This document shows, one piece after another, positions 7,753-15,115 of a stretch of 64,000 nt of DNA (its first letter is position 1; each line of letters begins with the position of its first letter). A program made the translations under genes and the position numbers. Origin of the DNA: an uncultured Eubacteriales bacterium (lineage in GTDB: Bacteria > Bacillota > Clostridia > Oscillospirales > Oscillospiraceae); contig CATXTO010000005.1 in assembly GCA_958402445.1 (NCBI GenBank), forward strand, positions 1-64,000, in the 5' to 3' direction. Below the pieces are notes generated by a model. It was not told where the DNA came from and made no database searches. It worked only from the letters and a program-made list of their open reading frames with translations.

Positions 7753-8949
7753 ATGCGTAACCTAAAATGGAAGGGAGCGTTTCCCTGCTGCATCCTGGCG
7801 GCTGTACTGGTTATTTCCGGATGTGTCCCAGCAAAGGAGCCGGCGGTGACAGCCCCCAGCACAAGGCCAGAAGAACCCAGCGAAACAGCTTCGGGCCCTG
7901 CCCTGGAGCGCGGCATGCCCTCGGTCCGGCTGGAAGCACGTGATGTTCCCCTTGCCCCGGCGGTGGCCCTGGAGGAGGGGGAAACGTTGGAGGTGCTGTG
8001 GGCGTGCCCGGACCGTGTGCTCTACGCCATACAGAGCAGGCGGCAGGGGGATGCGCAGACAAACGCCCGCTTTGAAACGCGGCAGCTTGGCCTTTTTGAC
8101 CTTGCCTCCGGCGCGGTCTCGGAATCTTGGACCCCAGAGGCCGGGAAGCAGGTGCTGTCCGGCGTATGTGTCGGCGCCCGGGTTTGTTACCTGGCCGCGG
8201 AGTTGGAGGGAGACGGCATGCCTCAAGCCTTTGATGTAAACGCCTATTCTGACGGGCAAATTACGGCAGTTGAGCAGGGCGCGCCCTGGATTCAGGACCT
8301 TACCGTGCTGCGAGATGGAACGGCCGTCTACAGCTACTGCCAGGAGACCGGGGGAGCCTTTGGGGTCCGCGCCGTGCGCCCGGACGGGCAGGTGCAGCAG
8401 ATTTGTCAGTGGCAGGCGGGGGAGGACAACGAGCCCTTGGCAGGCGCGCTTTCCGCCTATGGGGATTCCTTTCTGCTGGCCCTGCGGCTGGACGGAGCTT
8501 TTGTTTTGCTGGAGGGGACCGCACAAGGAGAGAGCGCCCGGTATCCGCTGAAGCTGGGAACGGAAAAGCTGGACAACTTTTGTCTCACCCAATCAGGACC
8601 GATGGCCTGTTTGTCCGTGGCGGAGCAGACGCCGGAGGCCAAGCGGCAGCTGGTCCTGTTTCCGCAGACTGGGGACCCAATCCGCCTGGACCGGGTGGCC
8701 TCCGGCGCTTTATACCGGATGACCTGCAACGGCTGCTTTATCCTGGCAGTTGACAGCAATTACCGCCTGTATCTGGTGTATCCCGGCAAGGACAGGGTGG
8801 CCTGCCGGCTGCTGTCACTGGCTGAGCTGGGGGAAAAAGAGCTTGACGGCACGCCGGTGCAGCTGTGGCCAGACGATGAGATGAGATTCTTCTGCTATTT
8901 CCCCGACTCTATGCGGCTGCTGAGGCTCGCCGCAGCTCCGACGGCATAG
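7753..8949 (+). CDS. Lipoprotein of unknown function
   Basis: A 398-residue predicted lipoprotein. The start at ATG 7753 has GGGAGG six bases upstream and gives a type II signal peptide with lipobox VISGC. After it come a Pro/Thr/Ser/Glu-rich linker (about residues 25-60) and a region of recurring short beta-like segments that could form a propeller, though I see no clean repeat. An in-frame upstream ATG at 7642 would put 37 residues before the signal peptide and is rejected. It stands alone between a terminator and a strong hairpin. No catalytic motif is visible. Confidence 0.8.
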   Translation: MRNLKWKGAFPCCILAAVLVISGCVPAKEPAVTAPSTRPEEPSETASGPALERGMPSVRLEARDVPLAPAVALEEGETLEVLWACPDRVLYAIQSRRQGDAQTNARFETRQLGLFDLASGAVSESWTPEAGKQVLSGVCVGARVCYLAAELEGDGMPQAFDVNAYSDGQITAVEQGAPWIQDLTVLRDGTAVYSYCQETGGAFGVRAVRPDGQVQQICQWQAGEDNEPLAGALSAYGDSFLLALRLDGAFVLLEGTAQGESARYPLKLGTEKLDNFCLTQSGPMACLSVAEQTPEAKRQLVLFPQTGDPIRLDRVASGALYRMTCNGCFILAVDSNYRLYLVYPGKDRVACRLLSLAELGEKELDGTPVQLWPDDEMRFFCYFPDSMRLLRLAAAPTA

Positions 8950-9026
8950 GAATTATACCATTAGAGAATGCGACACATTTTACTGACGTGCTTTCTATCA
9001 TGTGCTGGTTTTTCGCACCCTTTCGA

Positions 9027-9058
9027 CCTCCCGGGCATAGGTTAGCCCGGGAGGTTTT
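9027..9058 (+). promoter_or_regulatory. Strong hairpin that also contains the SD of the DUF3343 gene
   Basis: CCTCCCGGGC (9027-9036) and GCCCGGGAGG (9045-9054) form a perfect 10-bp GC-rich stem with an 8-nt loop, then TTTT. It looks like a terminator for the lipoprotein gene. The 3' arm contains GGGAGG (9049-9054), the only SD for the ATG at 9064, so a folded hairpin would block translation initiation. Confidence 0.75.
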
Positions 9059-9063
9059 GCCTT

Positions 9064-9318
9064 ATGAAAGAGTATTTTGTCACATTTCGCTCAATTACCT
9101 TTGCCCAGAGGGGACAATCGGTTTTAAACAGCGCGGGGATTCCCTGCACTTTGCAGCGCACACCTCGCTGGATGGAGGAGAAGGGCTGCGGGTATTCCCT
9201 GCGCCTGAAGCCCGGTTACGCCAGAGAGGCGGTGGATCTGCTCAGGAGCAAATCTGTGCCCTTCAGCAAGTTCTATGCCCGCCGAAACGACAATGTATTG
9301 GAGGAGCTGCAGCCATGA
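9064..9318 (+). CDS. DUF3343 family protein (putative Se/S carrier-like)
   Basis: An 84-residue protein matching the DUF3343 pattern: an N-terminal strand with MKEYFVTFRSITFAQRG, the central PRWMEEKGCGYSLRL segment with a conserved Cys-Gly, and LLRSKSVPFSKFYA. The Pfam family is described as a putative selenium/sulfur carrier. It is translationally coupled (ATGA) to a cysteine-desulfurase-like enzyme. That supports a role in accepting sulfur or selenium from it; this is inference, and no selenium genes such as selD are in the window. Its SD is inside the hairpin at 9027-9058. Confidence 0.85.
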   Translation: MKEYFVTFRSITFAQRGQSVLNSAGIPCTLQRTPRWMEEKGCGYSLRLKPGYAREAVDLLRSKSVPFSKFYARRNDNVLEELQP

Positions 9319-10424
9319 TCTATCTGGATAATGGCGCCACAACCCTCCATAAGCCCGCTGCGGTTCCGGCTGCGGTGCAGCGGGCCTTTGGCCGATATGC
9401 CAATCCTGGCCGCGGCGGGTATCCTGCTGCGATGGAGGCGGCGGATGCGGTTTACCGCTGCCGCTGCACTGCCGGAAGCCTGTTCCGGTGCGAGCCGGAA
9501 CAGGTGGTTTTTACTTCCAATTGCACCCACGGCCTGAATATGGCCATTCAAACGCTGGTGTCGCCCGGAGCCCAGGTGGTCATTTCCGGCTTTGAGCACA
9601 ACGCCGTGACCCGGCCGTTGTACGCCCTAAAGGCGCAGACACAGATTGCGGGGCGTCGGCTGTTTGACCCGGAGGACACCCTTGCAGAGTGGGAGCGGGC
9701 GCTAAAGACGCGGCCCGCGGCGGCTGTATTTACCCACGTATCCAATGTGTTCGGCTATATCCTGCCGGTGGAGGAGATGGCCAGACTGTGCCGGAAATAC
9801 CAGGTGCCGTTTATCCTGGACGCTGCTCAGTCGGCGGGAAGCCTACCGGTGGACTTTCAGGCGCTGGGGGCGGAATTCATCGCCATGCCGGGGCATAAGG
9901 GCCTGTTGGGGCCTCAGGGCACGGGCTTGCTGCTGTGTCGGCAAAATCCAAAGCCTCTGCTGCTGGGCGGCACCGGAAGCCTGTCAGCCCAGCAGGAGAT
10001 GCCGGACTTTTTGCCGGACCGCGGGGAGGCCGGCACCCTCAATGTGCCGGGTATCTGCGGCCTGGACGCCGGTCTGCGTTATATTGTGCAACAGGGGACG
10101 CAGCGCATCCGGGCCCGGGAAGAGCGGGAAATGCGCCATGCGGCGCGGGGCCTGGCTCAGCTGGGGCTGCAGGTGTTCACCGGCGCGTCCCAGTCCGGCG
10201 TGCTATCCTTCCTGCCGCCGGATGGGGACTGCGAGTCCGCCGCCCAGGCCATGGCGGAGCGGGGCATCGCACTGCGGGCGGGACTCCATTGCGCACCCAC
10301 GGCCCACGAGAGCGCGGGGACGCTGGAAACCGGCACAATCCGAGTGAGCTATGGCCCGGACGCATGCCCGGCGCAGACGGAGAGCCTTCTGCGAGCCGCG
10401 TCCCGGGTGTTTCCCCGGAATTGA
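9315..10424 (+). CDS. Cysteine desulfurase-like aminotransferase class V protein
   Basis: PLP-dependent enzyme that should release sulfur or selenium from Cys or selenocysteine. The 369 residues begin MIYLDNGATT. It has the PLP Lys in GHKGLLGPQGTG (about Lys195) and the likely catalytic Cys in RAGLHCAP (about Cys326), as in the short cysteine desulfurase family rather than classic IscS or SufS. The ATG at 9315 overlaps the DUF3343 stop; the longer in-frame opening from 8988 is just noncoding sequence and DUF3343 read in another frame. No Fe-S scaffold gene is adjacent. Confidence 0.88.
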   Translation: MIYLDNGATTLHKPAAVPAAVQRAFGRYANPGRGGYPAAMEAADAVYRCRCTAGSLFRCEPEQVVFTSNCTHGLNMAIQTLVSPGAQVVISGFEHNAVTRPLYALKAQTQIAGRRLFDPEDTLAEWERALKTRPAAAVFTHVSNVFGYILPVEEMARLCRKYQVPFILDAAQSAGSLPVDFQALGAEFIAMPGHKGLLGPQGTGLLLCRQNPKPLLLGGTGSLSAQQEMPDFLPDRGEAGTLNVPGICGLDAGLRYIVQQGTQRIRAREEREMRHAARGLAQLGLQVFTGASQSGVLSFLPPDGDCESAAQAMAERGIALRAGLHCAPTAHESAGTLETGTIRVSYGPDACPAQTESLLRAASRVFPRN

Positions 10425-10441
10425 ATTTTTTTGAATATCCC

Positions 10442-10470
10442 TTGCTATTGAAGGCTGAATCCGCTATAAT
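10442..10470 (+). promoter_or_regulatory. Sigma-A promoter of cdaA
   Basis: TTGCTA (10442-10447), a 17-bp spacer and TATAAT (10465-10470), about 100 bp upstream of cdaA. Confidence 0.7.
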
Positions 10471-10574
10471 CATTAAGATAATAGGCTTACTTTGTGCGCA
10501 TGCCTATCGTCCGCGCTCAAATGGGGCGGTGGAATCCCTGGCCGTCGTGCCGGCGCAAGTGGGAGACTGAAGAT

Positions 10575-11447
10575 ATGAAGGCAATTGTGGAGTATTTTAA
10601 CGAATTTTTCCGGCTGTTGAAAACCATTCAGCCGGCGGATATTATTGATATTTTGTTGGTAGCCTTTGTGGTATACCGGATTATTTTAATGATTCGGACC
10701 ACCAGCACCTCAAGAATCGCCAAGGCCGTTGTGTTCGTGCTGCTGTTATCCTGGGTAACAGGGCTTTTAAAGCTACACGTTTTAAATTTCATCATGGGAA
10801 AGGTCCTGGAGTTGGGCCTGATTGCCTTGGTTATTCTGTTTCAGCCGGAGCTGCGGCGGGCTGTGGAAAAGCTAGGTGGCACCAGTTTGCGGGAGGTTCT
10901 GAGTCCAAAGGAGCGCAATAAGGAAATGAATGACGTCATTTCCCAGACTGTTACCGCCTGTGAGACCATGTCCCGGGAAAAGGTAGGGGCTCTGATGGTG
11001 TTCGAACGCAGCAGCCGGCTGGATGAATATTTTAAGACCGGTACGATGATTGACGGCAAGGTGTCCGAGCAATTGATCCGAAATATTTTTTTCCCAAAGG
11101 CGTCTTTGCACGACGGCGCCATGGTAATCCGGGACGGCCGTGTGGCTGCGGCGGGCTGCGTGCTGCCCCTGTCTGAAAATCAGCACCTGAGCGCGGATCT
11201 GGGGACCCGGCATCGGGCCGGCGTGGGAATCAGCGAGGTTACGGACGCGGTGATTGTAATTGTCTCGGAGGAGACCGGCACCATATCCGTGGCGGTGGGC
11301 GGCATGCTGAAGCGGCATCTGGCGCCTCAGACTCTGGAGCGGCTCCTGCTCAACGAACTCGCGCCGGAGGTGGAGACTGGGAAAAAGCCTGGTCTGCTGG
11401 GGCGGCTGAGTCGAAGAGCCGGAAAGGACGGAAGCCATGAAGAGTAA
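10575..11447 (+). CDS. cdaA: Diadenylate cyclase (c-di-AMP synthase)
   Basis: Membrane-bound enzyme making cyclic di-AMP from two ATP. The 290 residues start with three membrane helices (within about 20-95), then the DAC domain with its two active-site motifs, DGA at about 180-182 and RHR in GTRHRAGVGISE at about 212-214. The start is ATG 10575 with GGGAGA nine bases upstream; the in-frame ATG at 10494 would add 27 nonconserved residues. It overlaps cdaR by 11 bases, as expected for a protein and its direct regulator. The glmM gene that usually follows cdaR is not here. Confidence 0.95.
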   Translation: MKAIVEYFNEFFRLLKTIQPADIIDILLVAFVVYRIILMIRTTSTSRIAKAVVFVLLLSWVTGLLKLHVLNFIMGKVLELGLIALVILFQPELRRAVEKLGGTSLREVLSPKERNKEMNDVISQTVTACETMSREKVGALMVFERSSRLDEYFKTGTMIDGKVSEQLIRNIFFPKASLHDGAMVIRDGRVAAAGCVLPLSENQHLSADLGTRHRAGVGISEVTDAVIVIVSEETGTISVAVGGMLKRHLAPQTLERLLLNELAPEVETGKKPGLLGRLSRRAGKDGSHEE

Positions 11448-12690
11448 GATTCCAGCCATGCTGTTATCTCTGGTCGTGGCCTTGGGGCTTTGGCTGTATG
11501 TGGTCACGACTGTGAGTCCAGAGTCAGAGGACGTTTACTATAACATCCCTGTGGTTTTGGAGAACGAGAGCGCGCTTCGGGACAAGGGACTCATGCTGGT
11601 GAGCGGAGCAGAGTCCACCGTGACCCTGCGCCTGTATGGAAACCGGTCCGACCTCAACCGGTTGGACCGGAGCAGCATTACCGTGACGGCGGACTTGAGT
11701 AAAATCTCCGAGCCCGGGGAGTACAATCTGAATTTCAACGTGTCGTATCCCTACAGCATTCCCTCAGCAAATATTAGCATATTAAAGCGAAATCCATCCA
11801 TGGTGGCCGTGACGGTGGCGGAGTTCGCCACAAAGGATGTGCCCGTGGCGCTAAATTTTGTGGGAGATATGCGGGAGGGTTTGATATTAGACCGGGAAAA
11901 CGCCGTGCTGAACTTTGAAGCCGTGACGGTTTCCGGCCCCAAGGAGGTCATTGACCAGATCGACCACGCGGGGATCGAGATTGACCGCACGAATCTGACG
12001 GAGTCCATTGATGCGGACTTCGTATACACGCTGCAAAATGCCGACAATGAGCCTGTGGATGTGTCGCTTGTGACGACCAATGTGGGACAAATTCACCTGC
12101 AGCTCCCAGTGGAGCATTACAAGGAAATCCCCCTGAGAGTGGAACTGGTTTCGGGCGGCGGCGCGACGGCGGAGAACGCCACCGTGGCCATTAACCCTGA
12201 AAAAATTGCAGTGTCCGGCTCGGAGGAGGCCCTGGCGGACTTGAATGAATTGGTGATCACCACAATTAACTTGGCTGAAATCGGGGCCCGATACTCCCAG
12301 GAGTTCCCCATTACGCTGCCGGAGAATGTAACCAACCGCGCCGGCGTGGACAGTGCGCGCGTGACGCTTGCGCTCAATGGCTTGGGGAGCGAGACCTTTA
12401 CCTTGACCCAATTCCAGCCAAAGAATGTGCCGGAGGGCATGCAGGTAAACGTTTTAACCCAAAAACTGGACGTCATTTTGCGGGGGCCGGGAGCTGCGAT
12501 TAAAAATGTGACCCTGTCGGATATCACAGCCACCGTCGATTTGCAAAATGCGGAGCCTGGCACATTTACCGTTCCCATCTCCGTGTCCGTGTCGGGACAT
12601 GATGGGGTTGGTGCGTTTGGTAAGTACAGCGTCTCTGTCACCCTGACGATAAAACAGGATCAGGACGACACCACGCAAGGAGGCGTGTAA
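11437..12690 (+). CDS. cdaR: CdaA regulatory protein, YbbR-domain
   Basis: A 417-residue extracytoplasmic protein anchored by one N-terminal helix (about residues 5-24), followed by about four YbbR-like beta-rich repeats. Recurring features are segments such as VTLRLYGNRSDL, VTVSGPKEVIDQI, IAVSGSEEALADL and LDVILRGPGAAI, spaced roughly 80-90 residues apart. CdaR proteins bind and modulate CdaA in Firmicutes. The overlap with cdaA is 11 bases, and a GTG-started RseC-like gene follows three bases after the stop. Confidence 0.93.
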   Translation: MKSKIPAMLLSLVVALGLWLYVVTTVSPESEDVYYNIPVVLENESALRDKGLMLVSGAESTVTLRLYGNRSDLNRLDRSSITVTADLSKISEPGEYNLNFNVSYPYSIPSANISILKRNPSMVAVTVAEFATKDVPVALNFVGDMREGLILDRENAVLNFEAVTVSGPKEVIDQIDHAGIEIDRTNLTESIDADFVYTLQNADNEPVDVSLVTTNVGQIHLQLPVEHYKEIPLRVELVSGGGATAENATVAINPEKIAVSGSEEALADLNELVITTINLAEIGARYSQEFPITLPENVTNRAGVDSARVTLALNGLGSETFTLTQFQPKNVPEGMQVNVLTQKLDVILRGPGAAIKNVTLSDITATVDLQNAEPGTFTVPISVSVSGHDGVGAFGKYSVSVTLTIKQDQDDTTQGGV

Positions 12691-12693
12691 CTC

Positions 12694-13122
12694 GTGCAGC
12701 AGGAGGCCTTGGTGCGCGCCTTGCTGCCGGATGGTAAGGCGGAACTGGTTTGCCGGCGTGCCAGCGCCTGCCCTGGGGAGTGCAGTCAGTGTGGCGGCTG
12801 CGCAGGGGCACAGCAGTGGGCCTCTGTGGCAGCGGTAAATTTAATTGGGGCGAAGGTCGGGGATTGGGTGATTGTGGAGACCAGCTCCGCCGCCGTATTA
12901 CGCGCCGCGGCTTTGGTCTATTTGGCACCGCTGGCCCTGCTTTTGCTGGGATATTTTTGGGGCGGCGGCTGGGGCGCCTTCGGCGGGTTTGCCGCTGGGA
13001 TGGGCGCAGCCGTTTGGCTGGGCCGCGATTGGTCCCGGAAGAAAAAAATGCGGTACACCATTACGGCGTTTTGCCAAGGGCTTTTAAATGCCGATACAAA
13101 AGGGGATAATGATGTTGATTAA
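12694..13122 (+). CDS. RseC/MucC-like membrane protein (SoxR-reducing system family)
   Basis: A 142-residue protein starting with GTG at 12694, AAGGAGG upstream. It has an N-terminal soluble part with a cysteine cluster (C26, C30, C33, C36 in CPGECSQCGGC), then two membrane helices (about 68-88 and 92-110) and a basic tail. This is the RseC/MucC architecture; family members work with Rnf-type electron-transfer complexes or act in SoxR reduction, and the cluster probably carries an Fe-S centre. No rnf genes are nearby. It overlaps yicC by 11 bases. Confidence 0.85.
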   Translation: MQQEALVRALLPDGKAELVCRRASACPGECSQCGGCAGAQQWASVAAVNLIGAKVGDWVIVETSSAAVLRAAALVYLAPLALLLLGYFWGGGWGAFGGFAAGMGAAVWLGRDWSRKKKMRYTITAFCQGLLNADTKGDNDVD

Positions 13123-13993
13123 GAGCATGACGGGATACGGCAGAGCCGTCGAAACGGTTGGAGACCGGGAATTTACGGTGGAGCTTCGGTCGGTCAATAA
13201 CCGCTATTTGGATTGTTCGGTGAAACTGCCCCGGGCTTTGGCGTTCGCGGAGGATGCCGTCAGACAGCGAATCAAGACTCTGGCCTCCCGGGGCAAGGTA
13301 GATGTGTTTATCGCATGCAACTCCGTTGCAGCCAATGCCGTTCAGATTTCCCTGAACAGGCCGATTTTGGAAGGGTATTTGCAGGCAATGCGCACTATGG
13401 TCCAGGATTACGGGGTTTCCGACGACATCAGCGTATCCACGCTGTCCCGCCTGCCGGAGCTGTATCAAATGCAGCGTCCGGAAGAGGATGAGGAACAGGT
13501 CACGGCGGATCTGCTTCAGGTTCTGGAGCGCGCCTTGATCGCTTTCGATGCCATGCGCACCGCGGAGGGAGCCGCCATGGAAGCGGATTTGAGGCGGCGG
13601 ATCGGCACGCTTTTCCGGCAAATTGCTGAGATTGAGGCCGGTTCCGCGCAGACGGTGGCGGATTATCGGGCCCGGCTGGAGGCGAAGCTGCGGGAGGTGC
13701 TGGAGAATACGGCGCTGGATGAAAGCCGGATTTTAACGGAGGCGGCGATTTTTGCAGACCGGGTGGCGGTGGATGAGGAGACGGTACGCCTGCGCAGCCA
13801 TCTGGCGCAGATGGAGGCCATGCTGGACGGAGGCGGACCTATCGGGCGCAAGCTGGACTTCTTGCTGCAGGAAATGAACCGGGAGACCAATACCATAGGC
13901 TCCAAGTGTACGGACCTGCGGCAAACCAGGATTGTGGTGGATATGAAGGCGGAACTGGAGAAAATACGTGAGCAAATCCAAAACATTGAGTGA
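13112..13993 (+). CDS. yicC: YicC/YloC family endoribonuclease
   Basis: A 293-residue member of the YicC family, which cleaves RNA and influences RNA turnover. It starts with the diagnostic MLIKSMTGYGR and ends with the conserved C-terminal block GPIGRKLDFLLQEMNRETNTIGSK...DMKAELEKIREQIQNIE. ATG 13112 is chosen because AAGGGG lies seven bases upstream; ATG 13109 is almost as good and ATG 13088 less likely. In Firmicutes it usually precedes remA-gmk-rpoZ, as here. Confidence 0.92.
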   Translation: MLIKSMTGYGRAVETVGDREFTVELRSVNNRYLDCSVKLPRALAFAEDAVRQRIKTLASRGKVDVFIACNSVAANAVQISLNRPILEGYLQAMRTMVQDYGVSDDISVSTLSRLPELYQMQRPEEDEEQVTADLLQVLERALIAFDAMRTAEGAAMEADLRRRIGTLFRQIAEIEAGSAQTVADYRARLEAKLREVLENTALDESRILTEAAIFADRVAVDEETVRLRSHLAQMEAMLDGGGPIGRKLDFLLQEMNRETNTIGSKCTDLRQTRIVVDMKAELEKIREQIQNIE

Positions 13994-14004
13994 TGGAGTA
14001 AGCT

Positions 14005-14268
14005 ATGAAATTGATTAACATCGGTTTTGGCAATATGATTTCCTCCAGCAGACTCCTAGCCATCGTAAGTCCGGAGTCTGCACCTATCAAACGTATGATC
14101 CAGGAGGCGCGGGAGCGCGGGATGCTCATTGACGCCAGCTATGGCCGCAGAACCCGCTCTGTGATCATCATGGATACGGATCACGTCATTCTCTCTGCGA
14201 TTCAGCCGGAGACTGTGGCGGGCCGTACCATGGACAAAACCGCTGGGGACGAGGAGGAAGAACCGTGA
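14005..14268 (+). CDS. remA: RemA/DUF370 family DNA-binding protein
   Basis: An 87-residue protein that matches RemA throughout: MKLINIGFGNMISSSRL, then IVSPESAPIKRMI and GRRTRSVIIMDTDHVILSAIQPETV. RemA of Bacillus forms ring-like oligomers that bind DNA and activate matrix and osmoprotection genes. In Clostridia the gene nearly always sits between yicC and gmk and its targets are unknown. Its stop overlaps the gmk GTG start in GTGA. Confidence 0.93.
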   Translation: MKLINIGFGNMISSSRLLAIVSPESAPIKRMIQEARERGMLIDASYGRRTRSVIIMDTDHVILSAIQPETVAGRTMDKTAGDEEEEP

Positions 14269-14876
14269 GAGAAGGCAGGCTGTTCGTGATCTCCGGGCCC
14301 TCCGGCGCGGGAAAAAGTACGGTGCTCAAGCGAATTTTAGCAAATCATCCGGATTTCTTTTTCTCAATTTCCGCCACAACCCGTCCCCCAAGGCCGGGAG
14401 AGGTGCCGGGAAAAAGCTACCACTTTATCAGCAAGGAGCAATTTGAGGCCATGATTGCGGCGGACTCCCTGTTGGAGCATAACCTTTATGCGGGCAATTA
14501 CTATGGCACACCGGCTGAGCCCTTGTTGGAGGTGCTGCACCGGGGCGGTTCCGTGCTGTTGGACGTGGACCCGCATGGAGCGTTTCAGGTTCAGCGCAGG
14601 CGTGCGGACGCCGTATTAATATTCTTAGCGCCGCCGAGCGTGGCGGAATTGGGGCGGCGTCTGCACGCGCGGGGAGACACCCCGCCAGAGAAGATACAGG
14701 CCCGGCTGGAGCAGGCGCGCTGGGAGTACCAACAGGCGGAGAGATATACTTATATTGTGGTCAATGATCAAGTAGACCGGTGTGTTCGGGAGATTGAGGC
14801 GATATTGGCGCAGGATCCCTCCGCAGACCGTTATTTATATCAAAATCGAAAAGATGCTCTGAAGGAGGAACATTAA
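14265..14876 (+). CDS. gmk: Guanylate kinase
   Basis: Phosphorylates GMP to GDP with ATP. The 203 residues have the P-loop GPSGAGKST at 11-19, the GMP-binding SISATTRPPRPGE, YHFISKEQF, the YYGTP segment and DVDPHGAFQV. The start is GTG 14265 within GTGA, preceded by GAGGAGGAAG at the end of remA, showing tight translational coupling. Standard length. Confidence 0.96.
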   Translation: MREGRLFVISGPSGAGKSTVLKRILANHPDFFFSISATTRPPRPGEVPGKSYHFISKEQFEAMIAADSLLEHNLYAGNYYGTPAEPLLEVLHRGGSVLLDVDPHGAFQVQRRRADAVLIFLAPPSVAELGRRLHARGDTPPEKIQARLEQARWEYQQAERYTYIVVNDQVDRCVREIEAILAQDPSADRYLYQNRKDALKEEH

Positions 14877-14877
14877 T

Positions 14878-15084
14878 ATGCTTTATCCCCCCATGTCTGA
14901 ATTGCTGCAGCATATCAATAGCCGCTATCTTTTGGTCAACGTGGTCGCCCGCCGGGCTCGTCAGATTGCCGCAGAAGCAGAGGAAACCCAGGAGGCGCTG
15001 GAGGACAAGCCGGTAACCATGGCCATCCGGGAGGTTGCGGAGGGCAGGCTCATGGCAAGCTTAAAAGAAGAGTACACCAAATAG
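14878..15084 (+). CDS. rpoZ: DNA-directed RNA polymerase subunit omega
   Basis: A 68-residue omega subunit that assists beta-prime folding in RNA polymerase. Conserved features are the N-terminal YLLVNVVARRARQI and the central KPVTMAIREVAEG. GGAGG lies six bases upstream and the gene follows gmk by one base. In many Firmicutes coaBC separates rpoZ from priA; here only about 30 bp do. Confidence 0.93.
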   Translation: MLYPPMSELLQHINSRYLLVNVVARRARQIAAEAEETQEALEDKPVTMAIREVAEGRLMASLKEEYTK

Positions 15085-15115
15085 CGGAGCCTGGCCGCTG
15101 AAGGGAGGGACGGCA

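Noticed and set aside
8988..9314. N-terminal extension of the cysteine-desulfurase frame
   Set aside because: It crosses the hairpin and the DUF3343 gene in another frame; the family start MIYLDNGATT is at 9315.
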